42,950 bases of DNA from Hyphomicrobiales bacterium (GTDB lineage: Bacteria > Pseudomonadota > Alphaproteobacteria > Rhizobiales > Methyloligellaceae). This document shows positions 9,314 through 17,919 of the stretch, in pieces. The position numbers and the translations under genes were made by a program. Every line of letters starts with the position of its first letter. Position 1 is the stretch's first letter. The stretch covers positions 1 through 42,950 of the forward strand of contig JAJFHN010000033.1 of NCBI GenBank assembly GCA_021775595.1. The letters run 5' to 3'. The notes below the pieces were generated by a model. It was not told the DNA's origin. It ran no database searches and saw only the letters and a list, made by a program, of their open reading frames with translations.

Positions 9314-10987
9314 ATGGCCAGCACCACCACAGATAAAATGCGTATCGCGCTCGCCCAGCTCAATCCGCTGGTCGGCGATCTGGAGGGCAACGCCGGAAAG
9401 GTGCGCCAAGCCCGCGCCGATGCCGCAAAACTGAACGCCGATCTGATTGTGTTCTCCGAGCTCTTTATCACCGGCTATCCGCCCGAAGACCTGATCCTCA
9501 AGCCGGCCTTCGTCGAGGCTGCCCAACACGCGGTGCAGGCGTTGGCTAAAGAGACCGCCGACGGTGGTCCCGCCGTCCTGCTTGGAACACCATGGGCGGA
9601 GAATGGCGAAGTCTTCAACTCCGTCGCCTATTTGGACGAAGGAGATGTGCTCGCGGTGCGCCATAAGGTCGAATTGCCCAATTACGGCGTTTTCGACGAA
9701 AAGCGCGTGTTTGCGCCCGGACCGCTGCCGGGGCCCATCAATGTGCGGGGTGTTCGCATCGGCGCGCCGATTTGCGAGGACATCTGGCGCGAAGAAGTGT
9801 GCGAATGCCTGGCGGAGACGGGTTCCGAAATTTTGCTCGTGCCCAATGGCTCGCCCTACAGCGAATCCAAAGTTGAGCGGCGCATCAACCATGCGGTGGC
9901 GCGGGTGGCGGAGACCGGACTGGCGCTGCTCTATGTCAATCAGATCGGCGGGCAGGACGAGTTGGTTTTCGATGGCGCTTCGTTTGTGCTCAATGCAAAT
10001 TCAGCGCTGGCCCTGCAGATGCCCGCCTGGGAGGAGGGGCTTGCGGTCACCGATTGGACGCGTGAGGGCGACGGCTGGGTGTGTGAGACCGGCGAGCTCG
10101 CAATGCTCGAAGAAGATGACAGCGCACACTATCTCGCCTGCATTACGGGGCTGCGGGACTATGTCGAAAAGAATGGATTCCCGTCGGTCGTACTGGGGCT
10201 TTCGGGCGGTATCGATTCTGCGCTGACGGCCGTGATGGCGGTCGATGCGCTTGGTCCCGACAAAGTCCATTGCGTCATGTTGCCCTATCGCTACACCTCA
10301 AATGCGAGTTTGAACGATGCGGCCGAAATGGCCGAAACGCTTGGGTGCCGCTATGACATCATGCCGATTGAAGACGCGGTCGAGGGCTTGAGCGTAAGCC
10401 TCAAGCCGATCTTCGATGGCGTCGATGGCGGCACGGCGGAGGAAAACATCCAGTCGCGCGCGCGCGGTACGATCTTGATGGCGATTTCCAACAGGTTTGG
10501 TCCGAGGCTGGTGACCACGGGCAACAAGTCCGAGGTCTCGGTCGGATACGCGACGCTCTATGGCGACATGGCGGGCGGTTTCAACCCGATCAAGGATCTT
10601 TACAAAACGCAGGTCTACGCTTTGTCGCGCTTCCGAAACGAGACGCGCCCCAAGGGTTGCCTCGGTCCAGATGGCGCCGCGATACCCGCTAACATCATCG
10701 CCAAGGCACCGACCGCCGAGCTGAAAGAGAATCAACTCGATCAAGACACGCTGCCGCCATACGATGTGCTGGACGATATTCTGAAGTGTCTGATCGAAGA
10801 TGAATTGCCGCTGCCGCAGATCGTCGCCCGCGGCCATGACGCCGAAACGGTCTCACGCGTCGAGAAAATGCTTTATCTGGCCGAATACAAACGCCGCCAA
10901 GCCGCCCCTGGCGTAAAAATTTCATCGCGCAATTTCGGCCGCGACCGTCGCTATCCAATCACCAACAGATTTAGAGAAACACCCTAG
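9314..10987 (+). CDS. nadE: Glutamine-dependent NAD+ synthetase
   Basis: Two-domain enzyme of about 557 residues. The N-terminal nitrilase-fold glutaminase (about 9-260) frees ammonia from glutamine; its nucleophile is the Cys in APICEDIW (about residue 154), and the Glu and Lys of the triad fit FSELFITGYPPEDL and HKVELPNYGVFDE. The C-terminal synthetase (about 275-557) amidates deamido-NAD with ATP and carries the PP-loop SGGIDSALT near residue 297, TGNKSEVSVGY and the C-terminal SRNFGRDRRYPITN. ATG 9314 is used; GTG 9311 is one codon earlier and an ATG at 9338 (MRIALAQLNP) is also possible. Its 3' end is eight bases from the convergent DUF2865 gene. Confidence 0.95.
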   Translation: MASTTTDKMRIALAQLNPLVGDLEGNAGKVRQARADAAKLNADLIVFSELFITGYPPEDLILKPAFVEAAQHAVQALAKETADGGPAVLLGTPWAENGEVFNSVAYLDEGDVLAVRHKVELPNYGVFDEKRVFAPGPLPGPINVRGVRIGAPICEDIWREEVCECLAETGSEILLVPNGSPYSESKVERRINHAVARVAETGLALLYVNQIGGQDELVFDGASFVLNANSALALQMPAWEEGLAVTDWTREGDGWVCETGELAMLEEDDSAHYLACITGLRDYVEKNGFPSVVLGLSGGIDSALTAVMAVDALGPDKVHCVMLPYRYTSNASLNDAAEMAETLGCRYDIMPIEDAVEGLSVSLKPIFDGVDGGTAEENIQSRARGTILMAISNRFGPRLVTTGNKSEVSVGYATLYGDMAGGFNPIKDLYKTQVYALSRFRNETRPKGCLGPDGAAIPANIIAKAPTAELKENQLDQDTLPPYDVLDDILKCLIEDELPLPQIVARGHDAETVSRVEKMLYLAEYKRRQAAPGVKISSRNFGRDRRYPITNRFRETP

Positions 10988-10995
10988 GGCTTGCG

Positions 10996-12108
10996 CTATT
11001 GCGTCTTGGGAGGCTCGCCCTCGGTGGCGATTTTGCCGTCGCCGGGTCCAGTTGCCGCGGGCGTGGCACCTTCGGCCTTTTTCTCTTGGTTGGCCTTATC
11101 GATCTCTTCGAGATCGTATTCAGCCACTTTGCACGAGCAGCCCTTGATGTATTCCTTGCGGTAGCGCCAGGCGCTTTCAAGGTCGTTGTAGGCGGTGCCG
11201 CGCAACGACACCATTTGCTCGGGCTCTTCGCCGGGATTGCGGTAGACGTAGAGTTCGGCCGGGGCCGCGCAGCCTGATTTGCAGGCATTGGCATCGGTCG
11301 GGAAGCGCGATGGCAAGGTGGAATAACTGATCGGGTAATAATAGCCGTCGCACGTCCGCACGCAGAGGGTTCGGTAGGTGGCGTAAGGGACGATGCGGGA
11401 GGTTTCCAACCCGCGTCGGGGCTCGAAGAAATCCCGGTCGTTGTTCGAGAACCAAGAGAAAAAGCCCTGCCGGCGGCGCGCTTCGCGGGTGTATTGATCG
11501 CCACAGCCGTTTCGCGCCAGCGAATTGATCAAATCGTCCTGCCGGGCCCGCGTGCCGCGGCCCCGCGTGATGAATTTGCGCTCCTCTTTGAGGCGCGCCA
11601 GCTGACGCTTAGCGTCCTCAATGCGGTTGTTCATGCGCGTGCAGCGCGGCGTCCGGCGCAATGAGCGGCCGAATATGAAGACGCTTTGGTAGCAATCGCC
11701 GCGCTCGGCGGCAGCCTGGCTGGTTTGGTAGGCGCGTTCGTATTTGCGGATCTCTTGATCGATGCGCGGCAGATCGGTTTGGCCCTGGTCGGCGCGCACC
11801 CAATCGTTGGCCAGTCGCTGCTCGAGTTGCGTGCAATGGCGCTCCCGTTCGTTCAATTGGCGGCCTTGCTGGCGATATTGTTGCTGGCCCTGGGGATACT
11901 GTTCTTGGGTTTGGGGAGACGCTTGGCGCGGCGCATCACCATAGACACCCTGGGAGGGTACAGGTGGATCGTCGTAGTTTTGCGCGTTCGCCGCTGGGAG
12001 TGCGCCAATGCTCACACCCACAGCCAACAGCACAGCCGTCAGCAGTCCATTGGCACCTAAGCGACGCGCGCCCAGCCATGATCGTATGAGATGTTGCGCC
12101 TTCGACAT
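10996..12108 (-). CDS. DUF2865 domain secreted protein
   Basis: About 370 residues. The N-terminal signal peptide has a hydrophobic core (GLLTAVLLAVGVSIGAL) with a likely cut at ANAQ. A Gln/Tyr/Pro-rich linker follows (about 45-85), then a region with many Arg and Lys and regular heptad-like spacing that may be coiled coil (about 85-200). The C-terminal half carries the DUF2865 signature: TLCVRTCDGYYYPISY, ACKSGCAAP, YVYRNPGEEPEQMVSL and CSCK. The many Cys pairs suggest disulfides in the periplasm. The family is nearly restricted to Hyphomicrobiales and has no established function; it is one of the better taxonomic markers here. ATG 12108 (MSKAQHL) is preferred to a start seven codons earlier. 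Confidence 0.85.
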   Translation of the reverse strand: MSKAQHLIRSWLGARRLGANGLLTAVLLAVGVSIGALPAANAQNYDDPPVPSQGVYGDAPRQASPQTQEQYPQGQQQYRQQGRQLNERERHCTQLEQRLANDWVRADQGQTDLPRIDQEIRKYERAYQTSQAAAERGDCYQSVFIFGRSLRRTPRCTRMNNRIEDAKRQLARLKEERKFITRGRGTRARQDDLINSLARNGCGDQYTREARRRQGFFSWFSNNDRDFFEPRRGLETSRIVPYATYRTLCVRTCDGYYYPISYSTLPSRFPTDANACKSGCAAPAELYVYRNPGEEPEQMVSLRGTAYNDLESAWRYRKEYIKGCSCKVAEYDLEEIDKANQEKKAEGATPAATGPGDGKIATEGEPPKTQ

Positions 12109-12228
12109 TGCAGTGGGGCCCCAAGGCATAGGCCTGGATTATGTGGCCGGAATGCCTAAACGGTCAATGCGGCAGGCGTGAGGCGCCCAGCGCATTCTGC
12201 ACCATGGGAGTCCCGGCCAAAAATCGGG

Positions 12229-12513
12229 CTATTTCGTCATCATTTTGCGGACGACGCCGACAAGAACCATCAAGACGGCGCCGCCGACGCCGCCGCCTGC
12301 AACATCGGAGAGAATCGAGCCTATATCGGCGCCGCCGGTGCTGATGCCCGCCTCAACCAGCGCGCCGACGAGTTGGCCGCCGATGCCGCCGCCCAAAACG
12401 CCGGCGATGGTATTGCCGACGGGGCCGAGGCTATATTTCTTTAACGCCGCGCCCGCAGCATTACCGCCAATCGCGCCACTCACCAGCTGAATGATCAATC
12501 CGACGATGTCCAT
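12229..12513 (-). CDS. Small glycine-rich membrane protein
   Basis: 94 residues, almost entirely hydrophobic and glycine-rich, with two or three potential membrane helices: IVGLIIQLVSGAIGGNAAGAAL, TIAGVLGGGIGGQLVGALV, and a C-terminal GGAVLMVLVGVVRK. Repeated GxxxG spacing is the glycine-zipper pattern that packs helices in membranes. Similar short proteins are frequent in alphaproteobacteria and are left as hypothetical. It ends in a short basic tail (RKMMTK) that would stay in the cytoplasm. It lies 17 bases downstream of the desaturase on the same strand, so they are likely co-transcribed. No biochemical function can be assigned. Confidence 0.75.
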   Translation of the reverse strand: MDIVGLIIQLVSGAIGGNAAGAALKKYSLGPVGNTIAGVLGGGIGGQLVGALVEAGISTGGADIGSILSDVAGGGVGGAVLMVLVGVVRKMMTK

Positions 12514-12530
12514 GCGCCAACTCCCTGTCG

Positions 12531-13601
12531 CTAAGCCTGCGCTATTGCAAGATCTTCCACGTCGCTGAATCCGATGAGTTTACGCGAATCTTCGTCCCAG
12601 AGCGACAAGCGTGCGCATTTGATGCTCTCGCCAAGTGTGAGCCTCGGACTGACGTATTCGAGCTCGGGACAATCATCCATGCACTCTTGCAGCCGGTAGT
12701 TGGGTATACGGCTGCACAGGTGATGAATGTGATGCAGTCCAATATTGCCGGTGAACCACTGCAGCACCCGCGGCAGGACGTAATAGGAGCTGCCATGGAT
12801 CGCAGCGATTTGCAGATCCCAATTTTCCTCATCAGCCCAATAGGCGTCTTCGAACTGGTGCTGAATGAAAAACAGCCAACCGCCGATTGCCGCCGCCATG
12901 ATCCATACCGGAATGTAGGCCGCCACGAACGGCATCCAGCCGACGCTCGCCATCAGCACGCCGTAGACGCAAATGATCGCGATGTTGAGCGCGACGATGC
13001 TGCGCCAGCCGCCATTGCCCGAGACGGGCGCGCCGAACGGAAAACGGTGAATGAGCAAAAAATAGACCGGCACACCGACCAGAAACAGGATGATGGGATT
13101 GCGGTAGAGACGGTATTGCAGCCGCTGCCAGGCTGACAGCGCCGTGTATTCGCGCACGGTCAGGGTGTTGATATCGCCAACGCCGCGGCGCTTCAAATTG
13201 CCGGAGGAGGCATGATGGAGCGCATGGGAGCGGCGCCAATGGTCATAGGGTGTGAGGGTGAGAACGCTCAACAGGCGGCCCATGATGGTGTTGGCGCTGC
13301 GCGACGGAAAGAACGAGCCATGGCCACAATCGTGTTGAATGATGAAAATTCGGACCAAAAGACCGGCTGCCGGAATTGCCAGGAGCAGCGAGGCCCACAG
13401 CGCATGCTGGGACAGGTAGGTCATTGCGCCAGCGACCGCGAAGAATGGAATGACGGTGGTGAACAGCTGGAACAGGGCGCGGCGTGTATCGGCGTGCCTA
13501 TAGGCAGAGCAATGGGCGGCCAAGCGGCGGCCCTTTTGCATGTCTTGTGATTCAACGCCAGCCGATTCTGTGGCGCTGGTCAGTGCGTGTTGCGGTTTCA
13601 C
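12531..13601 (-). CDS. Membrane fatty acid desaturase
   Basis: Integral membrane di-iron desaturase of about 356 residues that introduces a double bond into acyl chains. The three histidine boxes are intact: HDCGHGS (about 109), HALHH (about 145) and GLHHIHH (about 288). They are separated by hydrophobic stretches that would form four membrane helices (for example FFAVAGAMTYLSQ, ALWASLLLAIPAAGLLV, LFLVGVPVYFLLI, IVALNIAIICVYGVLMAS). The layout and box spacing resemble the acyl-lipid omega-6/omega-3 group rather than the DesA/SCD delta-9 group, but regioselectivity cannot be read reliably. The start used is a GTG at 13601 with GGAG about 11 bases ahead; ATG 13541 (MQKGRRLAAH) is an alternative. 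The glycine-rich membrane gene follows in the same direction. Confidence 0.88.
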   Translation of the reverse strand: MKPQHALTSATESAGVESQDMQKGRRLAAHCSAYRHADTRRALFQLFTTVIPFFAVAGAMTYLSQHALWASLLLAIPAAGLLVRIFIIQHDCGHGSFFPSRSANTIMGRLLSVLTLTPYDHWRRSHALHHASSGNLKRRGVGDINTLTVREYTALSAWQRLQYRLYRNPIILFLVGVPVYFLLIHRFPFGAPVSGNGGWRSIVALNIAIICVYGVLMASVGWMPFVAAYIPVWIMAAAIGGWLFFIQHQFEDAYWADEENWDLQIAAIHGSSYYVLPRVLQWFTGNIGLHHIHHLCSRIPNYRLQECMDDCPELEYVSPRLTLGESIKCARLSLWDEDSRKLIGFSDVEDLAIAQA

Positions 13602-13927
13602 GGCCTGCGAAACTCCGTAGATTGCGCGCCTCTCAAATTATTACTTAGTACGGACCACCGATGGCGGCAGACGCGCTTGCCGCGCTCTTGAACAAGCGTC
13701 GGCTGGTTGGAAATTGGGCGAGAATGTGCCCCCGAAGGTCGTATTTATACGCGGGCCTTCAAAAAAGTGAAACCATTCGCTTATGCCTTTTTTTGAGAAA
13801 ATTATTTGGCGTTGTTTGACAGATTTGCCCCCTCGGCCCGCTTGCAGCCGTACATGACCGCTTGGTTGACTGATCGGGCGCGCCTCTTACATGCTGAGGG
13901 ACGGCACGGACGGTGGAAGGAACGGCC
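13602..13927. other. 326-base intergenic region between divergent desaturase and cupin genes
   Basis: No coding potential that I trust. It must hold the promoters for both neighbours. The segment is unusually A/T-rich around 13741-13815 relative to its flanks. An imperfect stem-loop is seen at 13734-13760: GAAGG at 13734-13738 can pair with CCTTC at 13756-13760, and a short GTAT-TT-ATAC hairpin lies inside it. Possible -35-like hexamers towards the cupin are TTGACA near 13815 and TTGACT near 13865, both without a convincing -10. GGAAGG at 13915-13920 is the ribosome binding site of the cupin gene. Confidence 0.4.
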
Positions 13928-14605
13928 ATGACAATGACAACACCCGACAAAGTGAATGCAGATTTTACGCGGCCCGCCGCGCAGGCCGTAGACGAGATCG
14001 ACTGGATCCCGACACCAGAGCCTGGCGTGCTGCGCAAGCCGCTCGACCGGGTCGGCGCCGAGGTGGCGCGGGCAACGTCGATCGTGCGCTTCGACGGCGG
14101 TAAGAGCTTCCCTGCACATGGCCATCCGCTCGGCGAAGAAATCTTGGTGCTGTCGGGCGTTTTTTCCGATGAAAGCGGAGACTTCGGTCCTGGCGCCTAT
14201 GTGCGTAATCCGCCGGGAAGCAGCCACACACCCCACAGCCACGAGGGATGCGAGATTTTCGTCAAACTGCGCCAAATGCGCGAAGAAGGCGAACCCAGGG
14301 TCGTGCTCAACACGGACGCAGCCAGCTGGCAACAGATCGCCGAAGGCTACCAGCGTATCCCGCTGTTTGAGCCCGACGACGGCAGCGAATTTGTCGCATT
14401 GGAGCAATTGGCTGCCGGGGCCCAGACGGTTGAGCGCAAATTGGATGGCGGCGAAGAGATCTTGCTGCTCGATGGCGATTTGACGGTCGATGGTAAACGC
14501 CATGGCGCGCTGTCCTGGATCCGTCAGCCGGCGGGTGCAGCTTATGCGCTCTCGAGTTCGGGCGGTGCGCGCTTCTGGGTGAAGCGCGGCCATCTCAAGG
14601 TCTGA
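13928..14605 (+). CDS. ChrR-like cupin domain protein
   Basis: About 225 residues with two cupin barrels in tandem. The first (about 45-120) retains likely metal ligands in FPAHGHPLGEEILVLSG (two His and a Glu) and a later His in SHTPHSHEGCE. The second (about 145-220) follows the same strand pattern (VALEQLAAGAQTVERKL, EEILLLDGDLTVDG) but seems to lack the His set, suggesting a structural role. The arrangement resembles the cupin of ChrR anti-sigma factors, yet the N-terminal zinc-binding anti-sigma domain is absent and no sigma factor gene is adjacent, so an enzyme or sensor role is open. ATG 13928 is chosen because GGAAGG precedes it by seven bases; the upstream GTG 13913 is less likely. 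Confidence 0.78.
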   Translation: MTMTTPDKVNADFTRPAAQAVDEIDWIPTPEPGVLRKPLDRVGAEVARATSIVRFDGGKSFPAHGHPLGEEILVLSGVFSDESGDFGPGAYVRNPPGSSHTPHSHEGCEIFVKLRQMREEGEPRVVLNTDAASWQQIAEGYQRIPLFEPDDGSEFVALEQLAAGAQTVERKLDGGEEILLLDGDLTVDGKRHGALSWIRQPAGAAYALSSSGGARFWVKRGHLKV

Positions 14606-14809
14606 CTAACCCTGAGCCGAGAGCGGCCTTGACCTTGGAGACTGCCTCGCTCATGGTCGGTTCATGATGACGGACACGCGTAAATCTTGCGCCATCATTT
14701 GCGGAACTTTCATTGCGTAGCCAACTCGCTGGCGCGGCCGTTCATCTCATTCTAAAAATCGATGCATCGAACGCCCCGCCTCAGGCGAAGAGCGGGCAGG
14801 GAGCGTGAT

Positions 14810-16177
14810 TTGACATTGAAGCTTTACAATACGCGTACGCGCGAGGTGCAGCCCTTCGAGCCGCTGGAGGCCGGAAATGTGCGCCTCTATGTCTGCGGAC
14901 CGACGGTCTACGACTATGCCCATATCGGCAATGCGCGTCCGGTTATCGTGTTCGATCTGCTGTTTCGGCTGCTGTGCGACATCTATGGTGTCGACCATGT
15001 CACCTATGTGCGGAACATCACGGACGTTGATGACAAGATCAACGCGCGGGCGGCCGATGAAGGTGTCGCTATCGGTGACTTGACGGCGCGCACCACCGCT
15101 CAGTTTCACGACGATATCGCCGCGCTGGGGGCGCTGCCTCCAACGATGGAGCCGCGTGCGACTGACCATATCGATGCCATGAAGGCGATGATTGAAACGC
15201 TGGTCGCCAAGGGGTGCGCCTACGCCGCGCAAGATCATGTGCTGTTTGAAGTGGCCTCTGCGCCCGGCTATGGCGGACTGTCGCGCCGCTCGGTCGACGA
15301 GATGGAGGCGGGCGCCCGCGTCGAAGTTGCGCCCTATAAGCGCGACCCAATGGACTTCGTGTTGTGGAAGCCATCGAAGTCCGGTGAGCCGGGTTGGCCG
15401 GCGCCATGCGGCATTGCGCAAAAGGGACGGCCCGGCTGGCACATCGAATGCTCGGCCATGGCGGCGACCCATTTGGGCGAGGTGTTCGATATTCACGGCG
15501 GGGGCATCGATCTGGTCTTTCCGCACCATGAAAACGAGGTGGCGCAATCGACTTGCGCGCATGGCAGCGATGTCATGGCGCAGGTTTGGATGCACAACGG
15601 CTACCTGCAGGTCGAGGGCGAAAAAATGTCGAAGTCGCTCGGCAACTTCATCACCATTCGCGACCTGCTCAATGAGTGGCCGGGCGAAGCGGTGCGGCTC
15701 GCCATGCTGGCCAGCCATTATCGCCAACCGTTCAACTGGACGGAGACCGGCGTGCGCGAAGCAAAGCGCACGCTCGATCACTGGTATGAATTAACCGACA
15801 GTGTGGAGGCGGCGAGCGAGGCGCCACGCGAAGTGCTAGAAGCGTTGCAAGACGATTTGAATACGCCCAAGGCGCTGGCCGCAATGCACGAGCTGCGCCA
15901 TCAGGCGTCGAAGGGGATCGAGGGCGCAGCCGCGAAGCTGAAGGCGGGCGGTATGTTTTTGGGGGTGTTACAGCAGACACATGACCAATGGACCGGTTGG
16001 CGGCCGGCGACGTTCGATCTCGACGAGGATGAGGTCGGCCGATTGATCGAGGCAAGGCTGGCCGCGCGCGAGGCAAAAGACTTTACCGAGGCCGATCGGA
16101 TCAGAGACGAATTGGCTACCATGGGCGTGGCACTCAAGGACGGTCCTGAGGGCACAAGCTGGGAAATCGCACGATGA
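14810..16177 (+). CDS. cysS: Cysteinyl-tRNA synthetase
   Basis: Class I aminoacyl-tRNA synthetase of about 455 residues that charges tRNA-Cys. The zinc-binding Cys and HIGH-type motif are in YVCGPTVYDYAHIGNARP; further zinc ligands lie in HIECSAM and HHENEVAQS; the KMSKS loop is GEKMSKSLGN. The C-terminal helical domain ends with ADRIRDELATMGVALKDG. I take TTG 14810 as start: GGGAG lies six bases ahead and the resulting MTLKLYNTRTR matches the usual CysRS N-terminus. An ATG at 14762 would add 16 basic residues with no ribosome site. A small dyad (CGCCT-C-AGGCG) just before the Shine-Dalgarno could affect initiation. The stop overlaps the next small reading frame (ATGA). Confidence 0.93.
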   Translation: MTLKLYNTRTREVQPFEPLEAGNVRLYVCGPTVYDYAHIGNARPVIVFDLLFRLLCDIYGVDHVTYVRNITDVDDKINARAADEGVAIGDLTARTTAQFHDDIAALGALPPTMEPRATDHIDAMKAMIETLVAKGCAYAAQDHVLFEVASAPGYGGLSRRSVDEMEAGARVEVAPYKRDPMDFVLWKPSKSGEPGWPAPCGIAQKGRPGWHIECSAMAATHLGEVFDIHGGGIDLVFPHHENEVAQSTCAHGSDVMAQVWMHNGYLQVEGEKMSKSLGNFITIRDLLNEWPGEAVRLAMLASHYRQPFNWTETGVREAKRTLDHWYELTDSVEAASEAPREVLEALQDDLNTPKALAAMHELRHQASKGIEGAAAKLKAGGMFLGVLQQTHDQWTGWRPATFDLDEDEVGRLIEARLAAREAKDFTEADRIRDELATMGVALKDGPEGTSWEIAR

Positions 16178-16296
16178 GCAAGTTTGAAAAACCCGACACA
16201 CCGTTTCCGCGCAACTGGCTGAGCTACATCTCGGTCAAGTTCCTGATCCTAGCGATCGCGGTTTTGATCACGCTGCATTGGCTGGGTGTGCTGTGA
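16174..16296 (+). CDS. 40-residue single-pass membrane protein between cysS and cimA
   Basis: Short reading frame starting ATG 16174, whose first bases overlap the cysS stop as ATGA, and ending TGA 16294-16296, which overlaps the GTG start proposed for citramalate synthase as GTGA. The product begins MSKFEKPDTPFPRNWLS, then has a clear hydrophobic helix (LILAIAVLITLHWLGVL) running to the C-terminus. The charged, proline-containing N-terminus would lie in the cytoplasm. Overlap with both neighbours, in a gap that would otherwise be about 120 bases without purpose, supports it being translated and coupled. I do not recognise a family; conservation would be the test. Confidence 0.55.
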   Translation: MSKFEKPDTPFPRNWLSYISVKFLILAIAVLITLHWLGVL

Positions 16297-17906
16297 GCGA
16301 GACGATGGCGAAGGAGCGCCTTTATTTGTTTGATACGACGCTGCGCGACGGCGCGCAGACCCATGGCGTCGACTTCTCCGTCGAAGACAAAATGGTAATC
16401 GCCACGACTTTGGATGCGCTTGGCGTCGATTACATCGAAGGCGGCTATCCGGGCGCGAACCAGACCGATACGGAATTCTTCACCGGCAAACAGGCGCTCA
16501 AGCGCGCCAAGCTGACGGCGTTCGGCATGATCAAACGGACCGGTCGCAGCGTCTCGAATGATCCAGGATTTCAAACGGTTATTCAGGCGGAGTGCGACGC
16601 AATCTGTCTCGTGGCCAAGGCCTGGGACTATCATGTGCGCGTCGCGCTTGGCATCGAGAACGATGAGAATATCGAAGCGCTCAAGGACTCGGTCGAGGCG
16701 GCGGCCAAGACGGGGCGCGAGGTGCTGGTCGATTGCGAGCACTTCTTCGACGGTTTCAAGGAAAACAGCGCTTACGCGCTTGAGTGCGCCCAGGCCGCCT
16801 ATGAAGCAGGCGCGCGATGGGTGGTGTTGTGTGACACGAACGGCGGGACATTGCCTCATGAGATCGAGACGATCGTCACGGCGGTCGTTAAGAGCGTGCC
16901 CGGCGATCATTTGGGCATCCATACGCACAACGACACCGAAAACGCGGTTGCCAATACGCTTGCCGCCATACGCGCCGGCGCCCGCCAAATCCAAGGAACG
17001 CTCAACGGGCTCGGCGAGCGCTGCGGCAACGCCAATCTCACCTCCATCATTCCGACATTGATGCTGAAATCAGAATTCGCCGATCGCTTCGAGACGGGCG
17101 TGACGCCCACGAGCCTGCGCGACCTGACCCACGCCTCGCATGTGCTGGATGAGGTCTTAAACCGCGCGCCCGATCGCCAAGCGCCCTATGTGGGGGCCTC
17201 GGCCTTTGCCACCAAGGCCGGAATCCACGCCTCGGCCATCATGAAGGATCCCAGAACCTACGAGCACGTTCCACCCGAGTCGGTGGGAAATGAGCGCAAA
17301 CTCTATGTCTCCGACCAGGCGGGCAAGTCGAATGTGCTGGCCGAACTCGATCGCATTGGCATCAAGGTCGACGAAGACGACGATCGGATTTCCAAGTTGC
17401 TGGACGAGGTCAAAAAGCGCGAAGCGAAGGGCTATGCCTATGACAGCGCGGATGCGTCGTTTGCGCTGTTGGCGCGGCGCACGCTCTCGAACGTTCCGCG
17501 CTTTTTCGATGTCGACAGTTTTCGCGTTCTTGTCGAACGGCGCCATAACGCGCTCGGCGAATTGGTCACGATCTCGGAAGCGACCGTCAAGGTTCATGTC
17601 AATGGCGAGACGAGGTTCAGCGTTGGCGAGGGCAACGGCCCGGTCAATGCGCTCGATACGGCGCTGCGTAAGGATCTCGGCAAATATCAGAACTTCATCG
17701 ATGACCTGGAATTGGTCGACTATAAGGTCCGCATTTTGACGGGCGGCTCGGATGCAACAACGCGTGTCATGGTGGAAAGCCGGGACGGGGCGGGCGAACG
17801 CTGGTACACCGTCGGCGTGTCGCCGAATATCATCGACGCTTCATTCGAAGCGCTGATCGATTCCATCAACTACAAGCTGCTGCGCGATGGTGCTCCCGCG
17901 CCATAG
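16293..17906 (+). CDS. cimA: (R)-citramalate synthase
   Basis: LeuA-like Claisen condensing enzyme of about 537 residues. CimA joins acetyl-CoA and pyruvate to citramalate, the threonine-independent route to isoleucine. The TIM barrel shows DTTLRDGAQTHGVDFS at the start (metal and substrate residues), ALGIENDENIEAL, VLCDTNGGTLPHE and the HTHNDTENAVANT metal-binding pair of His. The C-terminal half has the LeuA-type regulatory domain. The motif DGAQTHGVDFS and overall length match the citramalate/TIGR00977-type group rather than 2-isopropylmalate synthase. The start is GTG 16293, overlapping the small upstream frame by four bases; ATG 16305 is an alternative. It is convergent with the LOG-family gene 13 bases away. 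Confidence 0.88.
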   Translation: MSETMAKERLYLFDTTLRDGAQTHGVDFSVEDKMVIATTLDALGVDYIEGGYPGANQTDTEFFTGKQALKRAKLTAFGMIKRTGRSVSNDPGFQTVIQAECDAICLVAKAWDYHVRVALGIENDENIEALKDSVEAAAKTGREVLVDCEHFFDGFKENSAYALECAQAAYEAGARWVVLCDTNGGTLPHEIETIVTAVVKSVPGDHLGIHTHNDTENAVANTLAAIRAGARQIQGTLNGLGERCGNANLTSIIPTLMLKSEFADRFETGVTPTSLRDLTHASHVLDEVLNRAPDRQAPYVGASAFATKAGIHASAIMKDPRTYEHVPPESVGNERKLYVSDQAGKSNVLAELDRIGIKVDEDDDRISKLLDEVKKREAKGYAYDSADASFALLARRTLSNVPRFFDVDSFRVLVERRHNALGELVTISEATVKVHVNGETRFSVGEGNGPVNALDTALRKDLGKYQNFIDDLELVDYKVRILTGGSDATTRVMVESRDGAGERWYTVGVSPNIIDASFEALIDSINYKLLRDGAPAP

Positions 17907-17919
17907 GGCGGGCAACGGG

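Noticed and set aside
11158-11165. Second GCGGTAGC (ops-like) match
   Set aside because: It lies inside the DUF2865 coding sequence, antisense to that gene, with no leader context. It shows the 8-mer can occur by chance.
13734-13766. Stem followed by A-run near 13760 as a terminator
   Set aside because: The A-run would be a T-run only on the minus strand and then precedes the stem, so it has the wrong order for an intrinsic terminator, and it lies between divergent genes.
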